Assembly (NCBI RefSeq): GCF_002865645.1
Contig: NW_020194555.1
Span: forward strand, 2,506,288-2,570,287
DNA: 64,000 nt
Source: Hyaloscypha bicolor E
Taxonomy: Eukaryota; Ascomycota; Leotiomycetes; Helotiales; Hyaloscyphaceae
Direction of reading: 5' to 3'
Part shown: positions 1 through 11,312 of the stretch, piece after piece
Numbering within the stretch: the first letter of the stretch is position 1
How the letters are laid out: each line of letters starts with the position of its first letter
Position numbers and translations under genes: made by a program
The notes under the pieces: model-generated
The model's database searches: none
What the model was told of the DNA's origin: nothing
What the model saw: the letters and a program-made list of their open reading frames with translations, nothing else

Positions 1-250
1 AGCTTTATATAGACTTTGGCTTAAGCTAGCTATATAAAGGTCTTATAAATAAGGGAAAAAGGATAATAATTCTTTTATATTAAGTTATTTAGCTTATAAT
101 AATTAATATAGAATTAGAGAGCTCTATTAGCCTTTTTTATAAAAAGAATTAGGGATATAAAAGGGAACTAGCTTGGCTTAATAAAGCCTTATTAGAGGTT
201 CTCTTTAAGGAAATACTTAACCTCCTATAGCTTATAAGTCGACTATTAAT
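1..250 (-). pseudogene. Reverse transcriptase N-terminal remnant
   Basis: The minus-strand frame keeps the fingers/palm pattern of Ty3/gypsy reverse transcriptase: a GFIKPS block (GFIRPS in active elements), a LFIKK block, then FYINYYKLN in place of FCVDYRKLN, then YYPFSLI in place of RYPLPLI. Several TAA/TAG codons interrupt it. The catalytic part and the integrase lie beyond the left edge. It is a dead copy. Confidence 0.75.
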
Positions 251-1344
251 AAAGCGGGAAATACCCTAGACTCTCTAGGCCTTTAGAATTATTAATCTAA
301 ATCTTATAGTTATATAATTAATATAGGAATAAGATATTTAATATTTTCTTTAAAAATATATTTATAAAATTCTTAAACTTCTCTAGTAAAACTCTTACTA
401 GCTATTATAGTTCCGTTTCTTCTAGCTATTATTTGCCCAAAATAAACTTATTCTCTTATTATAATTCTAGCTCTTTATTAATCTCGAAAAATAATATTAT
501 AAAGAAAAGGTTCTCTTTCTTCTATAGGTTTATCTAGAAAGCAGCCGGCGAAATACTTATAATATTAACTATAGGCCTCGACTAGCTCTTATAGCTTTTC
601 TTTAGATAATATAGTTTTAATATCCCTATTTCTGGCTTGAGAGAAATTTCTATATTTCCTAAGGCTACTTATATTTCTCTATAGTATTAAGCTTAATTCT
701 TTTATTATATATGGCTTTCTAAGCCCGGGTTAGGAAAAGAATAAGAGAATTTCCTTTTTATAAACTAAGGTCTCTAGAACTTATTTATAGCTATAGCTTT
801 ATTTCTTTTATCTATATTTTCTTAGTACTAGTTACTTTTTCCAGGTTTCAAGTTCTTATATATAGTAATTAGAATCTTATCCTAACCTTTCTTTCTAGGC
901 TAATTATCTAGCTAAATTAATCTTTTATTCTTATAATTAATTAGGATACTAGTATTTATAAACTATTATTATCTTAAAATTATATTATACTTTTCTAGTC
1001 CTATAACTTATATAAGTACTAGAACCTTTCGTCTATTAATTAAAAATATAAGCTTAATATAATAAGTAATAGATACGGCCTGCTTACTATTAAATCCTTT
1101 TATATTATAGGGTAATACTAATTAAATAAGCTTAATATCTAGAAATTATTTAATTATTTTTATAAACTTAAAATTAATAAAAGTATATCTATTTATTCTA
1201 GTATTAATAAGAAAAGAAGTCTTAATACCTAATTTATTATTACTAATTATATAAGGAAATATAAATACTTTATTTCCTAGTAGCTAGCTTAAATTAACTT
1301 CTATTATATCTATATAATATAGCCTTAAAGAGGAAACTTCTTTT

Positions 1345-2640
1345 AGGGGTTCTTATTTCCCTATTCTATATCCTTAGATAGCTTACTTATAGTAAGTACT
1401 ACTAGCTTGGCTACTAAGACTTGCTTTATATATTCGGTTTTAGGCTCTAGATAGCTTCTAGATATATAACTAAATTTATTATAGTTATAGTATTTGAGAT
1501 CTAAGGATCCGGGCTTTAGGATAGTAAGCTTATCTATTACTAGGGTCTTGGGAGCGGGCTTTATATAAGGGGCGCCTCCTGAACTTGACTTATTTATATC
1601 TTTATTAGCTTTCTTAGATACCTAATCTTTCTTTTTATAATAAGCTCGGATCTATTAGTTATTTATAGTATAGTATTATATAAACTCTATAATACGAATA
1701 GCCGGGTTATTATAGTATATAGCTATGGCCTCTTAGAGCTTCCAGGTAAGCTTATTATTCAGGTCGTTCTTAAGGTCTTATGAATTAATATTTCTATCTG
1801 CTATATATTTTAGAAATAAGATATAGAATTCCTAAAAAATCTGGCCCTTTTTTATAAATAGCTCCTTAAAAGCTTGCCAAGTATTATATTCCTTATTTGA
1901 GTTACTATATAGCTTCTCTAGGTAAATATATAGTTCTCTAATAGTCTCGTATATATATTAACTATCCTGGTTCAGGTAAAGAGAGATTAGTATAAAGATA
2001 TAGCTATTTATATAGCCGGAAATATAGATAATCTTGAGGTCCTCTATCTAGTAAGTATTAGAATTACTATAGAGCTTATTCTTAATCTGAACTAACTAAT
2101 TATTAAAGGTAATACTGTTCTTAGTTATATCTTTAAAGATAAGAGGGTCAGGGAGTTTAACTAAATATCTACTTTCTGAAGCAAGGGAACCGGTTATCTC
2201 TATGGGCTATATAATGAGTTTCTTAATAATAGCTTCGTTTTTTATAGGGCTTGCTTGGTTTCTTTTAGCTAATTATAATAATTCTTGCTATAAGTAAGAA
2301 TATTATATATCTTTAGAATTAGCTCGATAATCTCCTCGTATAAAGCCTCTGGGCTTTAAAGTAACTCTTGGAAGTCCGCCTTTAATAGGGCAGGTCTCTC
2401 TTTTTCCTCGGCTCTCTAAAAGAGAGTATCTCTCCTATTATGAGTATTAATAAGATATTCGGACCCCTCAGGAAACTCAATAAGAGGTTCTGGTCTATCT
2501 TCTAGTAATATACTAGTAGTATCTCGTACTATAGCTCCTTCTGACTTGCCTAGTTATTCCGGGACTTGCTTTCTTATAGATCTTTGTTTAGTAATAAGGT
2601 TACTGGCCTATTCGCTTGCCTAGTCTTTCGTAGGGCTTTC
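1345..2640 (-). pseudogene. Gag remnant with ruined CCHC zinc knuckle
   Basis: A long minus-strand frame, interrupted by TAA/TAG, reads like a retrotransposon Gag: an acidic N-terminal part, a capsid-like helical part, then a C-terminal CX2CX4HX4C spacing at 1451-1492. In that motif all three Cys and the His are now Tyr (TAT/TAC), each reachable by a single RIP-type transition, while residues between them (N, K, I, S, R) stay typical of a zinc knuckle. The region is non-functional. Gag identity is inferred from layout plus the knuckle. Confidence 0.75.
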
Positions 2641-2684
2641 TTTTGTTCTGGCGTTAGTTAACCGGTACAGGAGTAGCTATAGTG

Positions 2685-3030
2685 TATTACGTCTGTACTC
2701 GTCGAAAACCGATCGGGTAAATATTATTTAAATCCTCTGCAGGATTAAGAAGTGAGTAAGCTTTGAATTATATTACAAGTATAAGATCTAGGACCTGGAA
2801 GGCATAGTTAGACTATCTCTATTTCAATGATTTAAAGCTAAAGAGAGAAGAGGATCTCGAAGGAGCCTCGGATCTAAATAATCGCAAGTTATATACAGGC
2901 TTATATACTAGCTTAAGCTCCGGGTTACATATAATAATCAGGTAACTATAGATGCCTTGCTCAGATACCAGATGCCTCTCTAGCTCTAGTCTAACTCCTA
3001 CTAGTACCGTATATTATAATAACCGTAACA
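2685..3030 (-). repeat. 5' LTR of the degraded gypsy element
   Basis: On the minus strand this 346-bp segment begins TGTTACG and ends CGTAATA, which is the inverse of the start (CGTAACA) after one CpA-to-TpA change. It is less AT-rich than its surroundings and lies directly upstream of the Gag-like frame. The outer end is clear; the inner boundary rests on the eroded inverted terminus. The second LTR is outside the window, so no identity comparison is possible. Confidence 0.65.
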
Positions 3031-3985
3031 GAAATATATATATAAATATTATTATTTATAATTTATAATTCGCCTATTATTTAGCTTATTCTATAATATT
3101 ATTATTAGTTTACTAGTAATATATAATATATATATAAAATATTTAATATATAAATTTAGTAAAGTAATTAATTTAGAAATAAGAATTATAATATTATAAT
3201 ATTAATATATAATTCCTAAATCTATTAAATCTAATTAGAACTAATTTATTAATTAAATTATATATATAATATAAGCTTATATAACTAGTTATATAATTAG
3301 GAAATTCGTAATATAGCTATTCTAATAATTATAAATAATTATATAATAAATAAAGCCAAGCTTTTTATATATATAAATAACTTAATAATTAAAGCTATAT
3401 AGCTATAATTTTTAAGATTCTTAAATATTTTCATATTTGTATTTTCTAAATTATATAGAATTATAATTTATATATAAAAGAAAAATATATTTATTATTAT
3501 AATTATTATTGAATTATATATAAATTAACTAAGATTTTATATAAATCTTTTAATTTATTTATAATTTCTTTTTAATTAATATTTATATAAGCCTATTTAG
3601 TAATGGCTTTATAATATAATAATAGATTTATAAAAAGTCATAGTATTATTTTAATAAAATTTACTAAATTACTCGAATAATAGTATTTTTATATAATTTT
3701 ATTAATTAATTATTAAAAAAAGTAATTAGCCGGCTTTTTAGTTAGTTTAATAATTTAATTTTCTTATTTCTAATCTCGGGAACATTAATAAAGTTATTAG
3801 ACCTTATTAATTGTATTATTCTAGAAGGACTTATAGCCTATAATTATCTATTTATAATAATTTATAATAAATACTTAACTTTATATTATATTACTCGGCC
3901 TAATTTTGGCACGATTTTATGCGGTAATATGGGTTCTTACTTTATTAATTAGACAAGTAATTAGCCTTACTATTATTGTATTATC
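3031..3985. other. AT-rich tract without genes
   Basis: This stretch is almost pure A/T with TpA steps and no open frame of note on either strand. It looks like further RIP-eroded repeat, but no element class can be recognised. Base composition returns to normal at about 3985. Confidence 0.7.
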
Positions 3986-4814
3986 CAAGCCGAAAGTCAC
4001 ATGTGGGTGCTATACCCTCTAATTAGGAATTCTGCCTTGGGGGGGTGGGTGTGTGCGGGACGCCAGTGCGAAAATCAAAAAATCAGAAAATCACTTTTCG
4101 CTTCTCGGATTGTCCGCTAGCTAGGTCTGGGCCTCAGTAAGTGAAATGGCTTGTGATTCGGTGTGACTTGCTGCCAGATGCTCATCGTCTAAAGACCATC
4201 TAAAGACCATTACATTTCTGGCGGCAACTAGAATCGCTTCCTGTTGCCCCTTCCCTCTGGCAATCGAGCCTCCAACTGCAGTTGTTGAAACAACCATCCG
4301 AATAACAGTCTGTATAATTGGTGGTAGCACCATATTCTCCTTAGTCAAACTCTACTACTGCGCCGTGCCCCTCCCCTTGGCAAACAGTTTCCGTAGCCGT
4401 ATTGTTTGGCGTTCCTTTGCTATCTTGACAATGACAACTGAGATAGTGAGAGCATGTAGAAGCGAAAGATACTCTTAGAGTAAGAAGTAGAATTCGTGTC
4501 GCCTTCATAGCAAGTAGATATTGCAGTAAATGCGGTTGTATTATAATATAATCAGATATCGAAGGAAGAGAGGTGTGGCGCGGAAGGCCAGAGCTTAAAT
4601 ACAGTGAGTATGGTCACGTGAGGACAGGTTACGTGGCCAGCCTGTAGTTGCCATGCAATAGTAGATTCGACCACAATTGCAATTCTTAAAATCTATTAAT
4701 ATATTAAAGAGCTATTAAAAACATATATACCTACTAATAATAAATAGCTCTTACTTATAAGAGTATTTAAAAAGCTAGAGGGTATTTTATTATCTTAATA
4801 AAGCAAAGTTCAAA
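3986..4814. other. Spacer of ordinary composition, no supported gene
   Basis: A G-rich run lies near 4037-4060. A 75-codon minus-strand frame (4121-4348) has no recognisable motif or supporting context and is not called. From about 4680 to 4800 the sequence is AT-rich again and contains a short inverted pair (GAGCTATT near 4710, AATAGCTC near 4743). Confidence 0.5.
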
Positions 4815-4819
4815 GTAGC

Positions 4820-5024
4820 TGTGACGGCGGGATCAATGCAATGGTCGAAGGCTCAAAGTTCAAAGAATCTCATGTATTGGAAAATACTAAGCTGTGGAAC
4901 AAAGTAGGGAGGATGCCTCGACCTTTAGTATTGTTCCGTCCAAGCAATTCCGGCTTAGCTTCGTTTTGTGCCTGTTTCCGATATCCTGTCCTTGGCAGAT
5001 CATGCCCTTACGCCAGCCGTCACA
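4820..5024. mobile_element. Solo LTR with 5-bp target duplication
   Basis: The 205-bp segment starts TGTGACGGC and ends GCCGTCACA, giving the TG...CA termini and short inverted ends of an LTR. It is flanked on both sides by the identical 5-bp GTAGC (4815-4819 and 5025-5029), the expected target-site duplication. No internal coding sequence is present, so it is most likely a solo LTR left by recombination. Its composition is not strongly AT-shifted, so it looks younger or less mutated than the gypsy element at the left edge. Orientation cannot be fixed. Confidence 0.75.
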
Positions 5025-5460
5025 GTAGCTTTATAGAGAAGTAAAAGAAGTAAGCATAATATCTAAGAGAGCCTTATAGATGTTTTTGCAACTACTTTTA
5101 GCTCGGACCGAATTGCATCCCGAGGCCTGCGGCATTTAAATAGGATAACGACAATAAGTACAAATCCACAAAATCCACTAGTCTATAAGCCACCTGGCTG
5201 CCTTAGGCACTACAATCATGGCAACCCACGCGCTTCCAGGTAGTTGTAATACACCGAAATCCGGGCCGAAAATCAACGTTTTCTATATTAACTCCAATAA
5301 TAATGGCAATTAAATTTTTATAATTTTATAGAGGGCACCCCTATAGATGCGCATTAATTAATATTGTTTTTTAAAGGAACCTAAGTGTGCTAGCTATTAA
5401 AGAAATTAACCAGGGGTCTGATTTTCAGGCTGGATTCGCTAATAACTTTAACATGTGTAT
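5025..5460. other. AT-rich spacer, no gene seen
   Basis: Mixed-composition sequence with AT-rich patches near 5275-5400. No coding pattern was found. Confidence 0.5.
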
Positions 5461-6095
5461 GTGGGAATATATAAAACGATACCCCCGGGTGTCAATTAGG
5501 GTGTCGATTGGGGCAGGGGTGTTAACGACTTGTAATCGGCTATCTAAGCTCTTTAAAAATCTTAAGTTAGATTTTTTAAATATAAGTATAAGCTAGTATA
5601 TTATAACCCTTATATTATAATTATATGCTTTCTAACCTATAATAAAAAGATTCCTTAAAATGGTTTTTTAATTTAAGGGAGTTTAAATACTAATTAATTA
5701 GGTTCCAGTTCTAGGCCCTATAGGGCCCTATAAATTATAGGCTTATAGGGCTCTCATATCTGCTTTTAGGGACTTATCCGCTAAATTTCCAGGCTTTCTT
5801 AAGCTTACCTTTGGGCTATAAAATGTGGAATTTTTAACTACTTTAATTTAAAGAGTTATTACTAATCTTAATTTTATAAAAATTTATGTTTGAATAGCCC
5901 TTAATTAGTGCTATAAGTAAATAAATAAGTATTAATTTATATTAATTCCTTATAAAATTAAATTAAATTAAATTAAAGAAAAAGCTAGAGTTTTGATGTT
6001 CCTGTCCGAGCGCCTCCACTTTGGGTTAGTGGCTAGTCTGGCCCCCGATCGACACCCCTAATCGACACCGGCGGGGGTCGTTTTACATATTCCCG
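5461..6095. mobile_element. Non-autonomous inverted-repeat DNA element (hAT-like MITE)
   Basis: About 50 bp at the left end (5461-5513) is repeated inverted at the right end (about 6043-6095): both read GGGAATAT, then TAAAACGA, then a C/G-rich run, then GGTGTCRATTAG and GGTGTCGAT. Differences are almost all G/A or C/T, as RIP gives. The 7-bp TGTGTAT flanks both ends (5454-5460 and 6096-6102), extending to 8 bp with one G/A mismatch. A 7-8 bp duplication fits hAT transposons, but no transposase frame is present and the interior is AT-rich, with an (AATTA)n-like tract near 5955. The superfamily call is inference; the inverted repeat is seen directly. Confidence 0.7.
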
Positions 6096-6276
6096 TGTGT
6101 ATCACGACTAAGCGGAGGCGCGTGGCAATTTTCAACAAGCCGTGCACACGACGGTCAATCGATCAGCAATCCACAACGTCATTGAAACCACTCAATAACA
6201 TATATATTCGGTCGGCTTTCGCTTCCATGTATTATTATATCCTCCTTGCAGTTTCGGCGGCCATTTTCAAGCCGTC

Positions 6277-6344
6277 ATGAAGGATTTTGCAGCCAAAATC
6301 ATTGTCAGCCTCGTCAGGCGATGAAAGCTCCTCGACCTTCTTGA
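6277..6344 (+). promoter_or_regulatory. Two overlapping uORFs before the Zn2Cys6 regulator
   Basis: Two short ATG-started frames, 6277-6324 (15 codons) and 6321-6344 (7 codons), overlap in the presumed leader of the downstream gene, whose first in-frame ATG is at 6398. uORFs often damp translation of fungal regulators. Whether these lie in the mRNA is unknown. Confidence 0.35.
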
Positions 6345-6397
6345 GCCGCAACAGTGTGTTGGCCCATCGATCAGCTCCAGTAGCTACGCTGTCTAGG

Positions 6398-8311
6398 ATG
6401 AGGAAATCTGTGAAAAGGGTTAAGACAGGATGCCGGACTTGCAAGCATGTGAATTTCCGGATCCACCTACTCTACCCCGCTTCGAATGTGCTTTGGTTAA
6501 CTTGTTCTAATCGTAGGGTCCGGCGAGTTAAATGCGACGAGTCAAAACCCCATTGTCAGAGATGTATAGTGTTTGGGGTCGTGTGTGCTGGCTACGGGCC
6601 CCTTGTGGACGTTCCACCAAGGGAGCCAAGGCTACAAACGACACAATCGAAAATACTGCTCCCAACGCTTGCAACTTTGCAAGCTGTCCCAATATATAGA
6701 CTAAACTGTGGAGCTGGATTCGAAGACGAATTAAGTGGCCGTTGCTTTCGTATATACCTCGAGGAGATCGCAAGGCAGATCAACGGACCATTTCCCAATC
6801 CGCTCTGGGCAAAGCTGATTCCCCAGATCAGTGAAATGGAGCCGTTCGTACGAGATGCAATCATAGCCATTGGAGCCCTGGGAAAGCATAGCAAGTCACA
6901 GCTCCCACGCAAAATGTCGGGTCCTAGCTTTCAAGGGGACGATTATCAGTATGCTTTGAAGCTTTATGGAAAATCTCTTCGAGGCATGAGAGACGCTATA
7001 GCGAGAGGGAAACACGACCTTCACAACGCACTCATCGCTTGTCTCTTAGTGTTCATTTTTGAAGGGATGTTAGGGAATCAAGCAGCGGCAGCAGTTCATG
7101 CAGAGAGTGGGCTGAACCTACTATTTAAATTTGCAACTGGCGACAATCCAGGAAAGTCGTGCAAAATCCAGGCAACCTCTACGCATCAGAACTTCGAAGA
7201 GGACCTCCTGCTGGCTCTCAGTAATCTTGATTTACAGGTTCTGTTGTTCATCGACAGAAGGAGCAAGGAAACCCATGAGCAAATAAAATTCTTCCAAACC
7301 AGCATCATTAGGAATTTGCCAGCAGAATTTAAAGACCTGCAGGAGGCACGGCACTTTTGGCAGATCATTATGAACCGAAATTACCACTTCTTAAAATCGC
7401 TCCAATCGCTGGATATGGACGTATTACGGGATGAGAGACTCTTAACGGAAGAAGGGTCGTCAAACATGCAAGCAGATGAATTGCTGCTGAGCGATCCTAA
7501 AGAAGGTCCAATGACACAAAATGAAGAGTGTCTTCGTTATCGGATTGACATTGGTCGTTGGACATGTATGCATACTCTCAATTTACATTTCTTTTCCCAA
7601 AGTCCCACCAGCTGTGGCACATTCAAAGCTCCTTGTCGTTCTAAATTTACTTCGTTCCATGGAGTATTACGCCACTAACTTTTTCTCTATTTGCACACCT
7701 GTATCGCTATATTTTCCCTGCCAGTGCAATGCTGACTATTATGGTTTACAGCAGCAGCAGCTCGCCCCTTCGATGAGATCGCTAAAGGCGAGGATGAGCG
7801 CGAGAAAGCTGGTGCGGCTCTGCTGATGGCACAATCCAAGATCTCCCACATCATGCTCTCTGGAACTTTCTTCACCGTTGAGACTGCCTACGATCTATTC
7901 CTGCCCGAGTTCACTGCCATCCTCAACCTAGCCGAAACAATCTTACCATATCTCACATCAGCCCATCGGGGCGGAGATCCACGCTTTTCAATCGACATAG
8001 GGATCGTTGCTGGCATCTTTCTCGTAGCGTCGCGCTGTCGATTCGACCACGTGAGGGAGCGAGCAATTGAAATGCTCTTGTCGTGCAATCTACGCGAAGG
8101 TACTTGGGATGCTCTTGCTATAGCCCATGTTGCGAAATGGTTGAGGAGCCTTGAACTGGAAGGACTGGCAGAAGGTGACCCAGTTCCCGAGGAGAAAAGA
8201 GCAGTTCTGAGCACCGTTACCATGGATTTGCATAACAAGAGGGCGGAACTAAGTGCTATCCAGAGAGCGAAAACGGGGGTTATACTGAGAGAGACTTCGA
8301 TTGCCTGGTAG
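6398..8311 (+). CDS. Zn2Cys6 fungal transcription factor
   Basis: Model: exons 6398-6444, 6517-7565 and 7752-8311, 551 residues. It is a nuclear DNA-binding regulator by family. The N-terminal CX2CX6CX6CX2CX6C binuclear zinc cluster lies at residues 12-39 with basic residues before it (RKSVKRVK). The rest is a long helical region of the kind seen in the C-terminal domain of fungal C6 regulators. The first intron (6445-6516) splits the zinc cluster and needs a GC donor (GCATGT) with a TAG acceptor; only this joining restores the X6 spacing and frame. The second intron (186 nt, GTATGC...TTACAG) is long but phase-consistent. ATG 6398 is the only ATG in frame upstream of the cluster. It sits tail-to-tail with a P450 and may regulate it. 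The target is unknown. Confidence 0.85.
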
Positions 8312-8571
8312 TTGATTCAGCTGCTTCGCCAAAAGTGGTCGGTACATTGGCCAAGAGTCAATATGAGAAACTGAGAATGACCGGCAATTGGATCTGTGAA
8401 CTATGCTTTTATTATTAATGTACAAGTTCATGGGGAGTCTCAAGATGCATCACTAAGCCAGAAGTAAATATTAATCCCACAAAATGCATTCCTCAATGTA
8501 CGCAAGCGCCCTGAGACAAGTGCAAGGTAATATCCGCTGTTTGATTTATCTGTCATATTCTTGCTCACCGA

Positions 8572-10223
8572 CTAACTCTTTCGCCTACGCAGAATTACAT
8601 TGTACTTCTCAGAAGGTTTCAAAATCGTGAACTCTTTCGTTTCGAGTACCAAACCCGGATTCTCCAGCTCAATTTTATACCTCAGCAATAAAGTCGCGAT
8701 CATCTTAGTGATAAACTGCGTTGCAACGTTGCGTCCAATGCATTGCCGGCTTCCGAACCCGAAACCAAGGAAGCAAGTCTTCATCATGGCCATGTCTGCC
8801 GTCTCATCTGACCACCTTTCTGGATCCCACTTGTCCGGGTTCTTATAAACCATGGGATGACGGCCGATGGTTGCCGCTGGCACGCCAACGGCGACTCCTC
8901 CTGGAACGAAAATTCCGCAGATGATGGCGCCTCCTAGTGGGGTGTCTCGAGGCATGGCATAGCCGATTGGTGGGTGCAAACGAAGGCACTCGATCTCAGC
9001 AGACTCGAGGAGACTTAATTTATTCAACTTCGTGAAAGGAGTTGGCTTGCTGCCGTCCAGATTGTTAGGAAACATAATTTCAAGCTCCTTCTCGATCCGG
9101 GATTTGATATCCGGGTTCTTACACAGATAATAAATCATCCAACTCATCGTGACGCTGCCCGTCGACGCTCCGGCGACCCTAAGAAATGGTGAGTCAATGT
9201 CTCATGAGAACGAAAAGGAGAAACTGACATCAGCGAGGATGCCTCGGCACGGAGCTCAGCGAAATCCATCTTGACACCAGTTTCTGGATCTTGTGCCTCA
9301 ATGAAACGCTGCATAATATCTTGACGTGGCTTTCCAGTAGGGGTCACTTGTCTGCGATCATCCTGGAATCTCTTCTGAAGTGCTAGTCTTGCATATTCCA
9401 AATATTCCACTCTGGCTTTCCAGAGTTTCTGGACATAAGGAAGAGGCACCCAGCTCAGAGTTTTCACACTGCTCTTGCCAAATGGAAGGAGGCCACTGAG
9501 ATTTCCAAACCGTTGTGACTGCTCGACGAGAGTGGAGTACCTCGCAGGCTCTCCAGCTTCTATGACACCGAAGTTGTTTCCCAATGCCAGTTCGCCCATC
9601 AGATCCATAGTAAAGAGCTCAAACCAGAAGTATATGTCAAATGGCTCCCCTCTTTCGGCAAAACCGTCCATCTTTTTGATGAATTTCTCCAGCATTTTGT
9701 CCGCGAAAGGCTCAAATAGCAAGAGACTCTGAGCGCTGAACCCGTGTGCAACCATCCTCCGCTTCATAGCATGACGTTTCTTCGACCGCGTGGAGAAGAG
9801 ACTTTCCCCAGTTGTGGAGAAGGAGTCATACCAGCTCGACTTGCCAAACTCATCGAAGCCTTTTCCATGGCCTACAAAAATCAGCAAACGGAAGGATCCA
9901 AAAAGGACAAATGGCGACCTACCATAAATTGCCTTCACAGCATCAGGATGATTGAACGAAACGGAACTGGGTCCAGTTCTCACTGCAACCGCGCCAGGAT
10001 TCTGCTCGAATAACTCGCTGACCCATCGAGTCCTACGCTGCTCCTTCAGGGCATTGACTTCCAAGAGACTGCTTATCCTAGTCTGCCATGGCCCAGGGAT
10101 TTTGCTCAAGGGTGAGAAGAACAACCTATAAATTAAGATATAAAGAGTGTACGAAATTGTAGTTAGCAGAGCGAGCGGTATGACGAGCCCTCGATCCAAA
10201 CTCGAAATGTTGATGACCACCAT
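8572..10223 (-). CDS. Cytochrome P450 monooxygenase
   Basis: Exons 8572-9178, 9229-9871 and 9923-10223 give 516 residues, normal for a microsomal P450. A hydrophobic N-terminal anchor (residues about 14-36) is followed by a PGP hinge. The I-helix carries AGAST, the K-helix ExxR is at about 378-381 (ECLR), a PERW motif follows, and the heme loop FGFGSRQCIGRN places the Cys ligand near 461. The 51-nt intron 9872-9922 is a multiple of three and stays open, but removing it restores a continuous AIYGHGKGF segment. The enzyme should oxidise a small hydrophobic molecule at the ER with NADPH-P450 reductase. The general style resembles benzoate/pisatin-type fungal P450s, but the substrate cannot be read. 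It shares a 1.1-kb divergent promoter with the MFS gene at 11313. Confidence 0.92.
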
Positions 10224-11312
10224 TCTGATCGATGGACAGGAGTTCAGGTGCTTTCCGAAAGGCGTCAGCTACCCCTCGCTGATTTGTATATCACAAGCTC
10301 GCTCTCAACGGGGCCCGCATCCCCAAAGCCACTACCGGTGGCTGGGGTCACGGCAGTGAAACATCCGAAGGGACTACCAGGACCCCGGCGCTACTCGAAC
10401 AGGAAGACTACTGTAGCTGTGCAGATGAACCCACTTCAGGGCCCCACATGACAGTTGGGGTGCAACGCCAAAGCACCAGGACCGCGTTTCAGCAAAGAGG
10501 AGAACTTGTTATGTTTGCTCTTAGTTTCTTGTAGGTTCAAGTCCAGCTGGCGACAGAAGTCGACAAACGTGGAATATATTAAAAGTCTACACACTTTCCT
10601 CGCCTACATTGGGGAGTTCTCGCCCAGAACCAGGGGACTCGCAACCCAATTACTATCCGCTCGGGGATTTCACTCCCGAACTTTTGTGATTTAAGCTTTC
10701 ACGCCCTCTAAGCCTCTCCCCTTGTACCTCGCTAAAATTCTCACTAAAGACGTGGCAATCTTCACTTCCGGCGATCTGTCGTCAGATCCTAATTTTGACG
10801 TTACTGTATTTATCAAATCGGAAGCTTGGTGAGATCTAAGACTTTCTTCTCGGGGAGGAAGAGGAGAAGCTTTAAGACCTTGAAGTTGGGTAACCTTACG
10901 AAGGTCACGGTCAGAAGTCAGGTAATAGCGTCGAAGCGCTGTAACGCCCTGTAATCTTCCCCTAAGGACACTAAAAGTCCATAAATAAGCCTCTAGCCTG
11001 TAAGGTTCCGAGACGTAATTTCGTTAATTTCGCACAGACAACGCTACAGCGCAATACTGGCTAAAACTGCCTGTAATACGCTACAGTTTTAGCCGTAACC
11101 CCCTGCCCTACAGGGCCTTTAGGGGCCAATACCCTGTATTACCCAGAGTTCTCACAGTGACCTTCATCCCCACCTGGCTGCCTGTGGGGCCCCATTTCGT
11201 ATTACTCGACCTCCATTTTGATCAAAGCTTTACCCAAGCTCCGTGGACCTTCAGAATACATCCCTCAAGTTTATAATTACTTTTTAGTAGCCAATTGTTC
11301 CGGAATAGTAAG
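10224..11312. promoter_or_regulatory. Divergent promoter between the P450 and MFS genes
   Basis: This 1.1-kb spacer separates two outward-facing start codons, so it must hold both promoters. A 266-bp inverted-repeat element occupies 10900-11165. Short open frames here have no coding character. No known operator was recognised with confidence. Confidence 0.55.
10900..11165. mobile_element. MITE-like element in the divergent promoter
   Basis: The ends are imperfect inverted repeats of about 28 bp: both begin GAAGGTCAC and both reach GGTAATA after a partly conserved stretch. The interior contains a perfect 11-bp hairpin, GGCTAAAACTG / CAGTTTTAGCC, at about 11062-11095. There is no coding frame and no clear target duplication. 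Classification as a MITE is inferred from structure alone. Confidence 0.5.

Larger units (their letters stand above)
1..3030 (-). mobile_element. Ty3/gypsy LTR retrotransposon, RIP-degraded, partial
   Basis: The block is very AT-rich. Read on the minus strand, it shows the order LTR (2685-3030), Gag with zinc knuckle (about 2640-1345) and the start of reverse transcriptase (about 250-1), which is the order of Ty3/gypsy elements. Stops in the Gag and Pol frames are mainly TAA/TAG where Gln (CAA/CAG) would be expected, and knuckle Cys/His codons have become Tyr, the C-to-T / G-to-A pattern of RIP. The rest of Pol and the 3' LTR lie beyond the left edge. The element cannot be coding now. Its class is well supported by Gag and RT together. 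Confidence 0.85.

Noticed and set aside
4841..5044. 67-codon plus-strand frame
   Set aside because: It lies almost wholly inside the solo LTR and has no protein-like features.
7566..7751. Open frame that could be an extra exon of the Zn2Cys6 gene
   Set aside because: Using it leaves a phase mismatch at the next acceptor; skipping it as one 186-nt intron gives a continuous, in-phase protein.
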